DNA of 64,000 nt, taken from NCBI RefSeq assembly GCF_003665095.1, contig NZ_RCHV01000002.1, positions 1,993,501 through 2,057,500 of the forward strand. Reading direction: 5' to 3'. The position numbers and the translations under genes were made by a program. Source of the stretch: Streptomyces sp. Z26 (GTDB taxonomy: Bacteria; Actinomycetota; Actinomycetes; Streptomycetales; Streptomycetaceae). Below, one piece after another: positions 8,120 to 17,683 of this stretch; positions within the stretch are counted from its first letter, which is position 1; each line of letters begins with the position of its first letter. The notes under the pieces were generated by a model. It saw only the letters and a program-made list of their open reading frames with translations. It did no database searches and had not been told where the DNA came from.

Positions 8120-9751
8120 ATGCAGGAGGCGACGACGCTGGTCAGCGGCGTGCAGGCGGCGTCCGAGGCCGGGCGGGCGAACGAGGCGGCGCACCGCGAG
8201 CTGTCCGCGGAGCTGCGCGAGCGGCTGGCCGCCGCGCGGCTCGGGGGCGGCGAGCGGGCCCGCGCGCGGCACACGGCGCGCGGCAAGCTGCTGCCACGGG
8301 ACCGGGTGGACGGCCTGCTGGACCCGGGCTCCCCGTTCCTGGAGCTGGCGCCGCTGGCCGCCGAGGGGATGTACGAGGGGGCGGCGCCCGCCGCGGGCGT
8401 CATCGCCGGGATCGGCCGGGTCTCGGGCCGCGAGGTGGTCGTGGTGGCCAACGACGCCACGGTCAAGGGCGGGACGTACTACCCGATGACGGTCAAGAAG
8501 CATCTGCGCGCCCAGGAGGTCGCCCTCCAGAACAGACTGCCGTGCGTCTATCTCGTCGACTCCGGCGGCGCGTTCCTCCCGATGCAGGACGAGGTCTTCC
8601 CGGACCGCGACCACTTCGGGCGGATCTTCTACAACCAGGCGCGGATGTCCGGCGCGGGCATCCCGCAGATCGCCGCGGTCCTCGGCTCCTGCACGGCGGG
8701 CGGGGCGTACGTACCGGCGATGAGCGACGAGGCCGTGATCGTCCGCGACCAGGGCACCATCTTCCTGGGCGGGCCGCCCCTGGTGAAGGCCGCGACGGGC
8801 GAGGTCGTCACGGCCGAGGAGCTGGGCGGCGGCGAGGTGCACTCGCGGGTCTCCGGCGTGACCGACCACCTCGCGGAGGACGACCCGCACGCCCTGCGCA
8901 TCGTGCGGCACATCGTGGACACCCTGCCGGTCCGTCCGACGCCGCCCTGGTCCGTGCGGCCGGTCGCGGAGCCGGTGGTGGACCCCGCGGAGCTGTACGC
9001 GGCGGTCCCGGTCGACTCCCGCACGCCGTACGACGTACGGGAGGTGATCGCGCGGGTGGTGGACGGCTCCCGCTTCCAGGAGTTCAAGGCGGAGTACGGC
9101 ACGACGCTCGTCACCGGCTTCGCGCACGTGCACGGCCACCCGGTGGGCATCGTGGCGAACAACGGCATCCTGTTCGCGGAGTCCGCCCAGAAGGGCGCGC
9201 ACTTCGTGGAGCTGTGCGACCAGCGCGGCATCCCGCTCCTCTTCCTCCAGAACATCTCCGGCTTCATGGTCGGCAGGGACTACGAGGCGGGCGGCATCGC
9301 CAAGCACGGCGCGAAGATGGTCACGGCCGTGGCCTGCACCCGCGTCCCCAAGCTCACCGTCGTGATCGGCGGCTCGTACGGCGCGGGGAACTACTCGATG
9401 TGCGGCCGGGCGTACGACCCGCGCTTCCTGTGGATGTGGCCCAACGCGAAGATCTCCGTGATGGGCGGCGAGCAGGCCGCGTCGGTCCTGGCCACCGTCA
9501 AGCGCGACCAGTTGGAGGCGCGCGGCGAGGAGTGGAGCCCGGAGGACGAGGAGGAGTTCCGCGCCCCGGTCCGCGCGCAGTACGAGCGGCAGGGCAACGC
9601 CTACTACGCCACGGCCCGCCTCTGGGACGACGGGGTGATCGACCCGCTGGAGACGCGGACGGTCCTCGGCCTCGCCCTGACCGCGTGTGCCAACGCGCCC
9701 CTGCCGCAGAAGGCTCCGGGCGTGCCCAACTTCGGCGTCTTCCGGATGTGA
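8120..9751 (+). CDS. Acyl-CoA carboxylase carboxyltransferase (beta) subunit, methylcrotonyl-CoA type
   Basis: Carboxyltransferase half of a biotin-dependent acyl-CoA carboxylase, 543 residues, which fits methylcrotonyl-CoA carboxylase beta subunits. It shows the crotonase-fold blocks [20 protein letters not shown] near residue 140, [16 protein letters not shown] near 193, and [19 protein letters not shown] in the C-terminal half. It would transfer CO2 from carboxybiotin to 3-methylcrotonyl-CoA in leucine breakdown; this substrate is inferred from the HMG-CoA lyase and isovaleryl-type dehydrogenase in the operon. First gene of the operon; ATG 8120 has a GAGGGGG ribosome site. Orthologous position to accD1/liuB-type genes. 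Confidence 0.9.
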   Translation: MQEATTLVSGVQAASEAGRANEAAHRELSAELRERLAAARLGGGERARARHTARGKLLPRDRVDGLLDPGSPFLELAPLAAEGMYEGAAPAAGVIAGIGRVSGREVVVVANDATVKGGTYYPMTVKKHLRAQEVALQNRLPCVYLVDSGGAFLPMQDEVFPDRDHFGRIFYNQARMSGAGIPQIAAVLGSCTAGGAYVPAMSDEAVIVRDQGTIFLGGPPLVKAATGEVVTAEELGGGEVHSRVSGVTDHLAEDDPHALRIVRHIVDTLPVRPTPPWSVRPVAEPVVDPAELYAAVPVDSRTPYDVREVIARVVDGSRFQEFKAEYGTTLVTGFAHVHGHPVGIVANNGILFAESAQKGAHFVELCDQRGIPLLFLQNISGFMVGRDYEAGGIAKHGAKMVTAVACTRVPKLTVVIGGSYGAGNYSMCGRAYDPRFLWMWPNAKISVMGGEQAASVLATVKRDQLEARGEEWSPEDEEEFRAPVRAQYERQGNAYYATARLWDDGVIDPLETRTVLGLALTACANAPLPQKAPGVPNFGVFRM

Positions 9752-9759
9752 GGGGGAGC

Positions 9760-11934
9760 ATGACCATGTTCGACACGGTGCTGGTGGCCAACCGCGGCGA
9801 GATCGCCGTCCGGGTGCTGCGCACCCTCCGGGAGAGCGGCGTGCGTTCGGTCGCCGTGCACAGCGACGCGGACGCCGACGCCCGGCACGTACGGGAGGCG
9901 GACACCGCCGTCCGCATCGGCCCGACGGCCGCCGCCGAGAGCTATCTGTCCGTCGAGCGGCTGCTGGACGCGGCCCGCCGTACGGGCGCGCGGGCCGTGC
10001 ACCCGGGATACGGTTTCCTCGCGGAGAACGCGGCGTTCGCCCGCGCCTGCGAGGCCGCGGGCCTGGTGTTCATCGGCCCGCCCGCGGACGCGATCGAGCT
10101 GATGGGCGACAAGATCCGCGCCAAGGAGACGGTGCGGGCGGCGGGCGTGCCGGTGGTCCCGGGCTCGTCCGGGAGCGGCCTGAGCGACGACGAACTGTCC
10201 GCCGCCGCGCGGAAGATCGGCATGCCCGTGCTGCTGAAGCCCTCGGCGGGCGGCGGCGGCAAGGGCATGCGGCTGGTGCGCGAGGAGTCGCGACTGGCGG
10301 AGGAGATCGCCGCCGCGCGCCGCGAGGCCCGCGGTTCCTTCGGGGACGACACCCTGCTGGTGGAACGCTGGATCGACCGGCCGCGGCACATCGAGATCCA
10401 GGTGCTGGCGGACGGGCACGGGCACGTCGTGCACCTCGGTGAGCGCGAGTGCTCCCTCCAGCGCCGCCACCAGAAGATCGTCGAGGAGGCGCCGAGCCCG
10501 CTGCTGGACGAGGCGACGCGCGCCGCCATGGGCGAGGCCGCGGTGGAGGCCGCGCGTTCGTGCGGCTACCGGGGCGCGGGCACCGTGGAGTTCATCGTGC
10601 CGGGCGACGACCCCGGGGCGTACTTCTTCATGGAGATGAACACCCGGCTCCAGGTCGAGCACCCCGTCACCGAGCTGGTCACCGGCCTCGACCTGGTGGA
10701 GTGGCAGCTGCGGATCGCGGCGGGCGAGCGGCTGCCGTACGCGCAGGAGGACATCACCCTCACCGGGCACGCCGTCGAGGCGCGGCTCTGCGCGGAGACG
10801 GCCCGCCTCGGGACCGACGAGCACACCGGGCGGCCGGAGCGGGTGGACTTCCTGCCGTCGGCGGGCACCGTGGTGCTCCTGCGGGAGCCGACGGGCGACG
10901 GCGTGCGGACCGACTCCGGGCTCGTGGAGGGCACCGAGGTCGGCACGGCGTACGACCCGATGCTCGCGAAGGTCATCGCGTACGGCCCGGACCGCCCGGC
11001 CGCCCTGCGCAGACTGCGGGCGGCGCTCGCGGGCACCTCGGTGCTCGGGGTGGAGACGAACGCGGCGTTCCTGCGGCGGCTGCTGGACCATCCGGCCGTG
11101 CGCGCGGGCGAGTTGGACACCGGCCTGGTCGACCGGGACGCGCACACCCTGGTGCGTACGGACGTGCCGGACGAGGTGTACGCGGCGGCGGCGCTGCTGC
11201 GGCACGCGGCGCTGGAGCCGGACGCCGGGGCGGGTCCGGGCGCGGACGGTACGGGGGGCGGCAGCGGCTGGACCGACCCGTTCTCCGTGCCGAACGGCTG
11301 GCGGCTCGGCGGCGAGGCGGCCTGGACGGTGCACCACCTGCGGGTGCACGGACACGACCCGGTCGCCGTCCGGGTGCGCGCCCGGCCCGCGCCGGGCGGC
11401 GGCACCGGCGTGCGGGAGGTGCGCGTGGGCGACGGCCCGCCGACGGAGGCGGCGCTGCACACGGGCGCGGGCACCGGTACGGGCTCGGGCGGCGACGGTG
11501 ACCTGCGGCTCGTGTGGGCCGGGGTCAGCCACCGCTTCACGTACGCCGCCGCCGACGCGGACGTCCGCTGGTTCGGCCGGGACGGCGAGGCGTGGCAGGT
11601 CCGGGACCACGACCCGGTCGAGGCGGCGCTGCGGGGCCGGACGGGCGCGCACGGCGGCGAGGCCCTCACCGCCCCGATGCCCGGCACCGTCACCGTCGTG
11701 AAGGCGGCCGTCGGTGACACGGTCGCCGCGGGGCAGAGCCTGCTGGTGGTGGAGGCGATGAAGATGGAGCACGTCATCGCCGCGCCGTACGCGGGGACGG
11801 TCACCGAGCTGGACGTACGGGCGGGCGGCACCGTCGCCATGGACCAGGTGCTGGCCGTGGTCGAGCCGCTGGCGGAAGAGGCGGCACCGGAGGCGGCGGA
11901 CACGCCCCGGGAGAGCGGGGAGGGTGCGCGATGA
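9760..11934 (+). CDS. Acyl-CoA carboxylase biotin carboxylase/biotin carrier (alpha) subunit
   Basis: A 724-residue alpha subunit. The biotin carboxylase domain (about 1-455) carries FDTVLVANRGEIAVRVLRT, the ATP-grasp glycine loop KPSAGGGGKGMR, and EMNTRLQVEHPVTE. A BT-like linker with Gly-rich inserts follows. The C-terminal carrier domain has the biotinylation motif EAMKMEH with Lys668. It uses ATP and bicarbonate to carboxylate biotin for the partner subunit encoded eight bases upstream. ATG 9760 has AGGGGGA just before it. Its stop overlaps the next start (ATGA). The low-complexity inserts near residues 485-510 and 565-580 are unusual but in frame. Confidence 0.92.
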   Translation: MTMFDTVLVANRGEIAVRVLRTLRESGVRSVAVHSDADADARHVREADTAVRIGPTAAAESYLSVERLLDAARRTGARAVHPGYGFLAENAAFARACEAAGLVFIGPPADAIELMGDKIRAKETVRAAGVPVVPGSSGSGLSDDELSAAARKIGMPVLLKPSAGGGGKGMRLVREESRLAEEIAAARREARGSFGDDTLLVERWIDRPRHIEIQVLADGHGHVVHLGERECSLQRRHQKIVEEAPSPLLDEATRAAMGEAAVEAARSCGYRGAGTVEFIVPGDDPGAYFFMEMNTRLQVEHPVTELVTGLDLVEWQLRIAAGERLPYAQEDITLTGHAVEARLCAETARLGTDEHTGRPERVDFLPSAGTVVLLREPTGDGVRTDSGLVEGTEVGTAYDPMLAKVIAYGPDRPAALRRLRAALAGTSVLGVETNAAFLRRLLDHPAVRAGELDTGLVDRDAHTLVRTDVPDEVYAAAALLRHAALEPDAGAGPGADGTGGGSGWTDPFSVPNGWRLGGEAAWTVHHLRVHGHDPVAVRVRARPAPGGGTGVREVRVGDGPPTEAALHTGAGTGTGSGGDGDLRLVWAGVSHRFTYAAADADVRWFGRDGEAWQVRDHDPVEAALRGRTGAHGGEALTAPMPGTVTVVKAAVGDTVAAGQSLLVVEAMKMEHVIAAPYAGTVTELDVRAGGTVAMDQVLAVVEPLAEEAAPEAADTPRESGEGAR

Positions 11935-12881
11935 CGCAGGGTCCGCCCGAGGGGCTGCCCATGACCGTGCGGGCCGACGGGCTGCCGTCCCGGGTCCGCG
12001 TCCACGAGGTGGGCGCGCGCGACGGCCTCCAGAACGAGTCGGCGGTCGTCCCGGTCGAGGTGAAGGCCGAGTTCGTCCACCGGCTGGCGGACGCCGGGCT
12101 GCGCACGGTCGAGGCCACCAGCTTCGTGCACCCCAGGTGGGTGCCGCAGCTGGCCGACGCGGAGGAGCTGTACCCGCGGCTGGCGGACCTGACCGGGGTG
12201 CGGCTGCCGGTCCTGGTGCCGAACGAACGCGGACTGGACCGCGCCCTGGCGCTGGGCGCCCGGGACGTGGCCGTGTTCGCCAGCGCCACGGAGTCCTTCG
12301 CCAAGGCCAATCTGAACCGCACGGTCGACGAGTCCCTCGCCATGTTCGAGCCGGTCGTGGCGCGGGCCCGCGCCGCGGGCGCGTCGGTGCGCGGCTATCT
12401 GTCGATGTGCTTCGGCGACCCCTGGGAGGGCCCGGTCCCGGCCGCGCAGGTCGTCCGGGTCTGCCGACGACTGGTCGACCTCGGCTGCGACGAGCTGAGC
12501 CTCGGTGACACCATCGGCGTCGCCACGCCCGGCCAGGTCACGGGCCTGCTCACCGCGCTGGACGCGGAGGGCGTCGGCCGGGACCGGCTCGCCGTCCACT
12601 TCCACGACACGTACGGCCAGGCGCTGGCCAACACGTACGCCGCGCTCCGGCACGGTGTCAGCACCGTGGACGCGTCGGCGGGCGGCCTCGGCGGCTGCCC
12701 GTTCGCGAAGAGCGCCACCGGCAACCTCGCCACCGAAGACCTCGTGTGGATGCTGCACGGCCTCGGCATCGAGACCGGAGTCGACCTCGGCCGCCTGACC
12801 GCCACCAGCGTGTGGATGGCCGAACGGCTGGGCCGCCCCAGCCCCTCCCGTACCGTCCGCGCGCTCTCCCACAAGGAGTGA
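11931..12881 (+). CDS. hmgL: Hydroxymethylglutaryl-CoA lyase
   Basis: Cleaves 3-hydroxy-3-methylglutaryl-CoA to acetyl-CoA and acetoacetate, the last step of leucine catabolism. It has 316 residues with an HMGL-like TIM barrel: substrate block VHEVGARDGLQNES near residue 24, metal ligands in HFHDTYGQALAN, and the signature GGLGGCPFAKSATGN containing the catalytic cysteine. Its start overlaps the stop of the alpha subunit, indicating translational coupling. The next gene starts three bases after its stop. Confidence 0.93.
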   Translation: MTQGPPEGLPMTVRADGLPSRVRVHEVGARDGLQNESAVVPVEVKAEFVHRLADAGLRTVEATSFVHPRWVPQLADAEELYPRLADLTGVRLPVLVPNERGLDRALALGARDVAVFASATESFAKANLNRTVDESLAMFEPVVARARAAGASVRGYLSMCFGDPWEGPVPAAQVVRVCRRLVDLGCDELSLGDTIGVATPGQVTGLLTALDAEGVGRDRLAVHFHDTYGQALANTYAALRHGVSTVDASAGGLGGCPFAKSATGNLATEDLVWMLHGLGIETGVDLGRLTATSVWMAERLGRPSPSRTVRALSHKE

Positions 12882-12884
12882 CCC

Positions 12885-14048
12885 ATGTCCCTTGACCACC
12901 GCCTCTCCGACGAGCACGAGCAACTGCGCCGCACCGTCGAGGAGTTCGCCCACGACGTCGTGGCGCCGAAGATCGGGGAGTTCTACGAGCGGCACGAGTT
13001 CCCGTACGACATCGTCCGGCAGATGGGCGAGATGGGCCTCTTCGGACTGCCGTTCCCCGAGGAGTACGGCGGCATGGGCGGTGACTACCTGGCGCTCTGC
13101 CTCGCCCTGGAGGAGCTGGCCCGCGTCGACTCGTCCGTGGCGATCACGCTGGAGGCCGGGGTCTCGCTCGGCGCGATGCCCGTCTTCCGCTTCGGCACGG
13201 AGGAGCAGAAGCGGGAGTGGCTGCCGAAGCTGTGCGCGGGCGAGCGGTTGGGCGCGTTCGGGCTGACCGAGCCGGAGTGCGGCTCGGACGCGGGCGGCAC
13301 CCGTACGACCGCGGTCCGGGACGAGAAGACGGGCGAGTGGGTGATCAACGGAACCAAGTGCTTCATCACCAACTCCGGCACGGACGTCACGGGCCTGGTC
13401 ACCGTCACCGCCGTCACCGGCCGCAAGGAGAACGGCGCCCCGCTGATCTCCTCGATCATCGTCCCGTCCGGCACCCCCGGCTTCACGGTCGCCGCCCCCT
13501 ACTCCAAGGTCGGCTGGAACGCCTCGGACACCCGCGAGCTGTCCTTCGCGGACGTGCGGGTCCCGGCGGCGAACCTGCTGGGCGAGGAGGGCCGGGGGTA
13601 CGCCCAGTTCCTCCGCATCCTCGACGAGGGCCGCATCGCGATCTCGGCGCTGGCCACGGGCCTGGCGCAGGGCTGTGTGGACGAGTCGGTGGCGTACGCG
13701 CGGACGCGTACGGCCTTCGGCAGGCCGATCGGGGCGAACCAGGCCATCCAGTTCAAGCTGGCCGACATGGAGATGCGGGCCCACACCGCGCGCGTCGCGT
13801 GGCGGGACGCGGCCTCGCGGCTGCTCGCGGGCGAGCCGTTCAAGAAGGAGGCGGCGGCGGCGAAACTGTACTCGTCGGAGATCGCCGTGACGAACGCCCG
13901 TGAGGCCACACAGATCCACGGCGGGTACGGCTTCATGAACGAGTACCCGGTGGCCCGCATGTGGCGTGACTCGAAGATCCTGGAGATCGGTGAGGGCACC
14001 AGCGAGGTCCAGCGCATGCTCATCGCCCGGGAGTTGGGCGTCGGCTGA
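12885..14048 (+). CDS. Acyl-CoA dehydrogenase, isovaleryl-CoA type
   Basis: FAD-dependent acyl-CoA dehydrogenase of 387 residues, last gene of the leucine operon. Blocks include FGLTEPECGSDAGGTRTT near residue 126, NGTKCFITNSGTDVTGL, IQFKLADMEMR, IHGGYGFMNEYPVARMWRD and LEIGEGTSEVQRMLIARELG. The operon context makes isovaleryl-CoA the likely substrate; the S. coelicolor counterpart is acdH, known for branched-chain amino acid catabolism. This assignment is by context. ATG 12885 lies close behind the lyase stop with AAGGAG upstream. Confidence 0.9.
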   Translation: MSLDHRLSDEHEQLRRTVEEFAHDVVAPKIGEFYERHEFPYDIVRQMGEMGLFGLPFPEEYGGMGGDYLALCLALEELARVDSSVAITLEAGVSLGAMPVFRFGTEEQKREWLPKLCAGERLGAFGLTEPECGSDAGGTRTTAVRDEKTGEWVINGTKCFITNSGTDVTGLVTVTAVTGRKENGAPLISSIIVPSGTPGFTVAAPYSKVGWNASDTRELSFADVRVPAANLLGEEGRGYAQFLRILDEGRIAISALATGLAQGCVDESVAYARTRTAFGRPIGANQAIQFKLADMEMRAHTARVAWRDAASRLLAGEPFKKEAAAAKLYSSEIAVTNAREATQIHGGYGFMNEYPVARMWRDSKILEIGEGTSEVQRMLIARELGVG

Positions 14049-14164
14049 CGCGGCTGACCGGGCGGGCACGCGGGCGGGCGTTGCGGCCACGCGGGCGGGC
14101 CCGGCGGGCACACGCGCGTCCCGGCGGCCACGTACGGGCGCCGGGGCGCGGGGATAATGGGCGG

Positions 14165-15208
14165 ATGGCGGAAATCATCCAGCGCACCGGCACCTGGACG
14201 TTCGACGGCACCACCGTCCGGATCGTGCCGGGCAGCGGCAAGGGCGTGCACAACCTGCGCAGGACGCTGGGTGAGGTGGCCGTGCCGCTCATGGCGGTGG
14301 CGGGCATCGCGTACGAGGCGGGGCGCAAGGGCGGCCGCCTCCGGCTGCGCCTGCGCGACGGCGCGGACCCGCTCACGCAGGTGGCGCGCGGACGGCTGAC
14401 GGACCAGGCCGACCCGTACCAACTGGCCGTGGAGCCGGACCGTACGGGCGTCGCGGAATACGTGGTGGACGAGGTGCGCCACGCGCTGCTGCTGGAGCAG
14501 ATACCGGAGACGCCCTGCGACCGCTATCTGCTGCCCGGCCCGTCCGTCCCGCTGACCGCCGCCGGTACGGACGGGACGGCGACCTTCGACGGGGAGCGCG
14601 TCCAGCTCGAGTGGAACTGGCTGACGGAGGAGAGCAAGTCCTCCGTGGGGCCGCGGACGTTCGCCCTGCGGGAGCTGGCGTCGGTGGAGTGGACCCCGGC
14701 GATCGGATGGGAGAACGGCAGCCTCCGCTTCCGCCCGAAGGGCGCGCACGCCGCGCTGAAGCCGCAGCACGACCCCAACTGCCTGATGCTGTGGGGCGTA
14801 CGGCAGGCCCGCGAGACGGGCGGCTCGGTGCTGCTCGCCGCGGCCGTCACGGCGCGGATGCCGCACCCGGGCACCGACGGTTCGGCGGACGGCCACCGCG
14901 TCGGCCGTGGCGAAGGGGACGGCGCCGACGGCCGTGCGCTGGACGGTGGTACGCGCCCGGCCGCTGTGGCGGGCGCGGGACCGGAGCGGGTGGCGCTGGG
15001 CAAGGGCGACGGGCCGGGCGGTACGGCGGACGGCCCGGCCCCGGCCACCTCGGGCACGCCGTCCGCCCCGGCCGGGGCGGACTCCGACGACGGCAACCAC
15101 GACCGGCTGCTGCGCCGCCTCCGCGAGTTGGGAGAGCTGCACCGCGACGGGGTGCTGACGGACGAGGAGTTCGCGGCGGCCAAGGCCGCGGTGCTGGCCC
15201 GCTTCTAG
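14165..15208 (+). CDS. DUF4429 / SHOCT domain protein
   Basis: A 347-residue soluble protein. The N-terminal half shows two related beta-rich DUF4429 units: one begins TGTWTFDGTTVRIVP and ends with a hydrophobic KGGRLRLRLRDGADPL stretch, and the second begins DGTATFDGERVQLEW. A 90-residue Gly/Ala/Pro linker follows. The C-terminal 40 residues form a SHOCT-type short helical motif (RLRELGELHRDGVLTDEEFA then AKAAVLARF), a putative oligomerisation or membrane-targeting element. Function is unknown. ATG 14165 follows a 116-base GC-rich gap carrying a 13-base direct repeat (14067-14079 and 14088-14100). Confidence 0.8.
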   Translation: MAEIIQRTGTWTFDGTTVRIVPGSGKGVHNLRRTLGEVAVPLMAVAGIAYEAGRKGGRLRLRLRDGADPLTQVARGRLTDQADPYQLAVEPDRTGVAEYVVDEVRHALLLEQIPETPCDRYLLPGPSVPLTAAGTDGTATFDGERVQLEWNWLTEESKSSVGPRTFALRELASVEWTPAIGWENGSLRFRPKGAHAALKPQHDPNCLMLWGVRQARETGGSVLLAAAVTARMPHPGTDGSADGHRVGRGEGDGADGRALDGGTRPAAVAGAGPERVALGKGDGPGGTADGPAPATSGTPSAPAGADSDDGNHDRLLRRLRELGELHRDGVLTDEEFAAAKAAVLARF

Positions 15209-15214
15209 CGCGCC

Positions 15215-15251
15215 GCACGGGACGGGCGGGCCCCGCCCGCCCGCCCCGTGC
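15215..15251. terminator. Bidirectional terminator-like hairpin, 17-bp stem
   Basis: GCACGGGACGGGCGGGC (15215-15231) pairs with 15235-15251 with a single G-T wobble and a three-base loop. It sits between the converging DUF4429 and hexosaminidase genes and could stop both transcripts. Confidence 0.75.
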
Positions 15252-15338
15252 GTACGCCCCGCACGTCAACTCCGCGGCGCACGCGCCCCGTTCAGGCCGT
15301 CCAGGTCGCGCGCCCCGTCCAGCCCGCGTTCCGTCCCG

Positions 15339-16979
15339 TCACTCCGTCCACGGGATCTGCGGCGACCGCCACCACTCGATGCCGAGCGCGTCCCACCGCT
15401 CGCCGTGCTCGGCGATGCGCGTCCGGTACGCCTCCCAGTCGTGCGACTCCTCCGGCGACCAGCCCAGTTCGGCGATGCCCGGCAGCCGCGGGAACGCCAT
15501 GAACTCGATGTCGTCGTTCGTCTCCAGCGTCTCCGACCACATCGGCGCCTCCACCCCGTACACCGCCTCGGACGGCACGCCCTCGACGTACGTGCCCGGG
15601 TTCCAGTCGTACGACTGCCGCGCCTCGACGTACCCCGCCCAGCTCAGCCCGAGCGGCGTGCTCTCGTCGTACTTCATGTCCAGGTAGGCGCGGTTGGCGG
15701 GCGAGAGGATCACCCGGGTGCCGTTGCGGGCCGCCTCCGCGAGCTCCGGTTCGCTCTGCGTGGTCCCCCAGAACTGGGCGACGGCGCCCTCGGCCGGTTC
15801 CGCCCCGGCGAGCTGGTGCCAGCCGATGACCTTCTTGCCGTACTCGGCCACGGTCGCCTGCGCCCGCTCCATGAACGCCGCGTAGTCCGCGTCGCTGGTG
15901 GAGTGCGCCTCGTCGCCGCCGATGTGCAGGTACGGGCCGGGCGTCATCTCCGCCACCTCCCGTACGACGTCGTCCACGAAGTCGTACGTGCGCTCCAGCG
16001 GTACGCACAGCGAGCTGAAGCCGACCTCGGTGCCGGTGTAGAGCGGGGGCGCGACGCCGTCGCAGTTCAGTTCGGCGTACGAGGCGAGGGCCGCGTTGGT
16101 GTGGCCGGGCATGTCGATCTCGGGGACGACGGTGAGCTGCTTCTCGCCCGCGTGACGGACGATCTCCGCGTAGTCCTCCTTGGTGTAGTGGCCGCCCTCG
16201 CCGCCGCCGACCTCCGTGCTGCCGCCGTACTCGGTGAGCCGCGGCCAGGAGTCGATGGCGATCCGCCAACCCTGGTCGTCGGAGAGGTGCAGGTGCAGCT
16301 TGTTGACCTTGTAGAGGGCGAGTTGGTCGATGTAGCGCTTGACCTGGTCGACGGTGAAGAAGTGCCGGGACACGTCGAGCATCGCGCCGCGGTACTCGTA
16401 GCGCGGCGCGTCGGTGATCCGCCCGCCCGCCACCTGCCAGGGGCCGGGCTGCTCGGTGTCCGCCTCGACGGCGGCGGGGAGCAGCTGGCGCAGCGTCTGC
16501 ACGCCGTAGAACAGTCCGGCGCGGGTGCCCGCGCGGAGGGCGACGGAGTCGGCGGACACGTCCAGCCGGTAGCCCTCGGCGCCGAGGTCGGCGCCGTCCT
16601 CGCCGTCACCGAGGCTGAGCCGGATGCCGCCGTCGGCGCCCGCGGCGGGGGCGTCGTCGGTGACGGGCAGCGCGAACCCGGTGGCCGGACGCAGCAGTTC
16701 GGCCAGCTGCTCGCCGACCTTCCGGGCGTCGTCCGAACCCTGCGGGACGCGGATGGCGGTGTCCTCGGTGAGGGTGTACGGGTCGCCCTCGGGGGTCACG
16801 GACGCCGGCGCCGGTACGACGTGGTCCAGCGGGCGCGGCCCGTCGGCGGACGTGCCGGGGGTGTCGGACGTACCGGACGTGCCGGGGGTTCCGGCGGCCG
16901 CCGCGCTGGCCGACACGGCGCCCGGTACGGCGGCGACGAGCAGGGCAGCGCAGAACAGCGTGGGCAGGATGCGTCTCAC
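15339..16979 (-). CDS. Secreted beta-N-acetylhexosaminidase (GH20)
   Basis: Extracellular glycoside hydrolase family 20 enzyme of 546 residues that releases N-acetylglucosamine from chitobiose and similar substrates. The N-terminus has a Sec signal peptide (RRILPTLFCAALLVAAVPG then an SASA cut region), followed by a Gly/Thr-rich linker. A GH20 non-catalytic domain comes next, then the barrel with YRGAMLDVSRHFF, LHLHLSDDQGWR, EIDMPGHTNAAL and the catalytic Asp-Glu pair in HIGGDEAHS. GTG 16979 has AAGGGA upstream; longer frames lack a signal peptide start. A DasR-like box lies about 180 bases upstream, and glmS is close by, consistent with amino-sugar metabolism. Confidence 0.92.
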   Translation of the reverse strand: MRRILPTLFCAALLVAAVPGAVSASAAAAGTPGTSGTSDTPGTSADGPRPLDHVVPAPASVTPEGDPYTLTEDTAIRVPQGSDDARKVGEQLAELLRPATGFALPVTDDAPAAGADGGIRLSLGDGEDGADLGAEGYRLDVSADSVALRAGTRAGLFYGVQTLRQLLPAAVEADTEQPGPWQVAGGRITDAPRYEYRGAMLDVSRHFFTVDQVKRYIDQLALYKVNKLHLHLSDDQGWRIAIDSWPRLTEYGGSTEVGGGEGGHYTKEDYAEIVRHAGEKQLTVVPEIDMPGHTNAALASYAELNCDGVAPPLYTGTEVGFSSLCVPLERTYDFVDDVVREVAEMTPGPYLHIGGDEAHSTSDADYAAFMERAQATVAEYGKKVIGWHQLAGAEPAEGAVAQFWGTTQSEPELAEAARNGTRVILSPANRAYLDMKYDESTPLGLSWAGYVEARQSYDWNPGTYVEGVPSEAVYGVEAPMWSETLETNDDIEFMAFPRLPGIAELGWSPEESHDWEAYRTRIAEHGERWDALGIEWWRSPQIPWTE

Positions 16980-17060
16980 GAGCGATCCCTTCGGGGCCTC
17001 GTTCACGGTGGGGGGACCTGGCGGGAGGTGACCCGGCCGGTACGGGTGAGGTGCGGCGAC

Positions 17061-17089
17061 GGGTACGGGGGTGGCGGGTACGGGGGTGG
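17061..17089. repeat. Short tandem repeat, two copies of GGGTACGGGGGTGG
   Basis: Identical 14-mers at 17061-17074 and 17076-17089 in the promoter gap of the hexosaminidase. This is probably replication slippage in GC-rich DNA; no function is suggested. Confidence 0.5.
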
Positions 17090-17155
17090 GCAGTCGCGGG
17101 CCGGTGGTGGTCACGCTCCGGTCACACTCGTACCGCGCGGCCCGGCGGGGGTCAA

Positions 17156-17166
17156 GGTGTAGACCA
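17156..17166. promoter_or_regulatory. DasR-responsive element (dre)-like box
   Basis: GGTGTAGACCA matches ten of eleven bases of the core GGTCTAGACCA recognised by DasR, the GlcNAc-responsive GntR regulator of Streptomyces. It lies in the gap between the leftward hexosaminidase and the rightward 17272 gene. Because the hexosaminidase feeds GlcNAc metabolism, DasR control is plausible. Confidence 0.55.
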
Positions 17167-17271
17167 ATCCCGGCCCGTTCCACGGGGGTTCCACTGCGCC
17201 AATCCGGCGTTCCGTGCCCGGAATCGGGCAGGTTTCTTGCGGAACGACCCCCCAGGGCCCAATATCTACGG

Positions 17272-17550
17272 GTGCCCGAAAGCCCCGTACCGGTCCACGA
17301 CGACCTCCTCGACCACCTCGTCCGCACCACCGCGCTCCCGCGCGGCGAGGCGGCGCGCGTGGTCCTGGACGTCCTGGCCTACTTCGACGAGACGACCGAG
17401 GAGTTCGTCCGCCGCCGCCACCGCGAGCTCCAGTCCCGCGGGCTGCGGAACCCGTCGATCTTCGAACGGATCGCCGCCGAACTCCCGTACCGCGCCGTGG
17501 CGCCGCCCGAGCTGTCGCTCCGTCAGCTGCGCCGCCTCGTCTACGGCTGA
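17272..17550 (+). CDS. Conserved hypothetical protein, 92 residues
   Basis: A small acidic helical protein from GTG 17272 (VPESPVPVHDDLLDHLV, then RTTALPRGEAARVVLDVLAY). The C-terminus is RQLRRLVYG. No domain is recognised. The regular periodicity of charged and leucine residues and the strong third-position GC bias support coding. It precedes glmS by 133 bases. No ribosome site is evident; a leaderless transcript is possible. Confidence 0.55.
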   Translation: MPESPVPVHDDLLDHLVRTTALPRGEAARVVLDVLAYFDETTEEFVRRRHRELQSRGLRNPSIFERIAAELPYRAVAPPELSLRQLRRLVYG

Positions 17551-17683
17551 CCCGCGCGGCGCCGCCCGGTACGGGCACGCACCACCGCCGGACCGCGGCC
17601 GACCGCCGCGAGAACCCCCGGCCCGGGGCGACGGGCACACAGCACGGGCACACAGCACCGACACGACTGCCGAGGAGAAGCGC

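Noticed and set aside
8542..9759. Long upstream extension of the biotin carboxylase frame
   Set aside because: The carboxyltransferase occupies this DNA in another frame with intact motifs; the carboxylase begins at ATG 9760 with its own ribosome site.
16980..17330. Upstream extension of the hexosaminidase frame
   Set aside because: The signal peptide begins at GTG 16979 behind AAGGGA; the extension is Arg/Pro-rich and crosses the DasR-like site.
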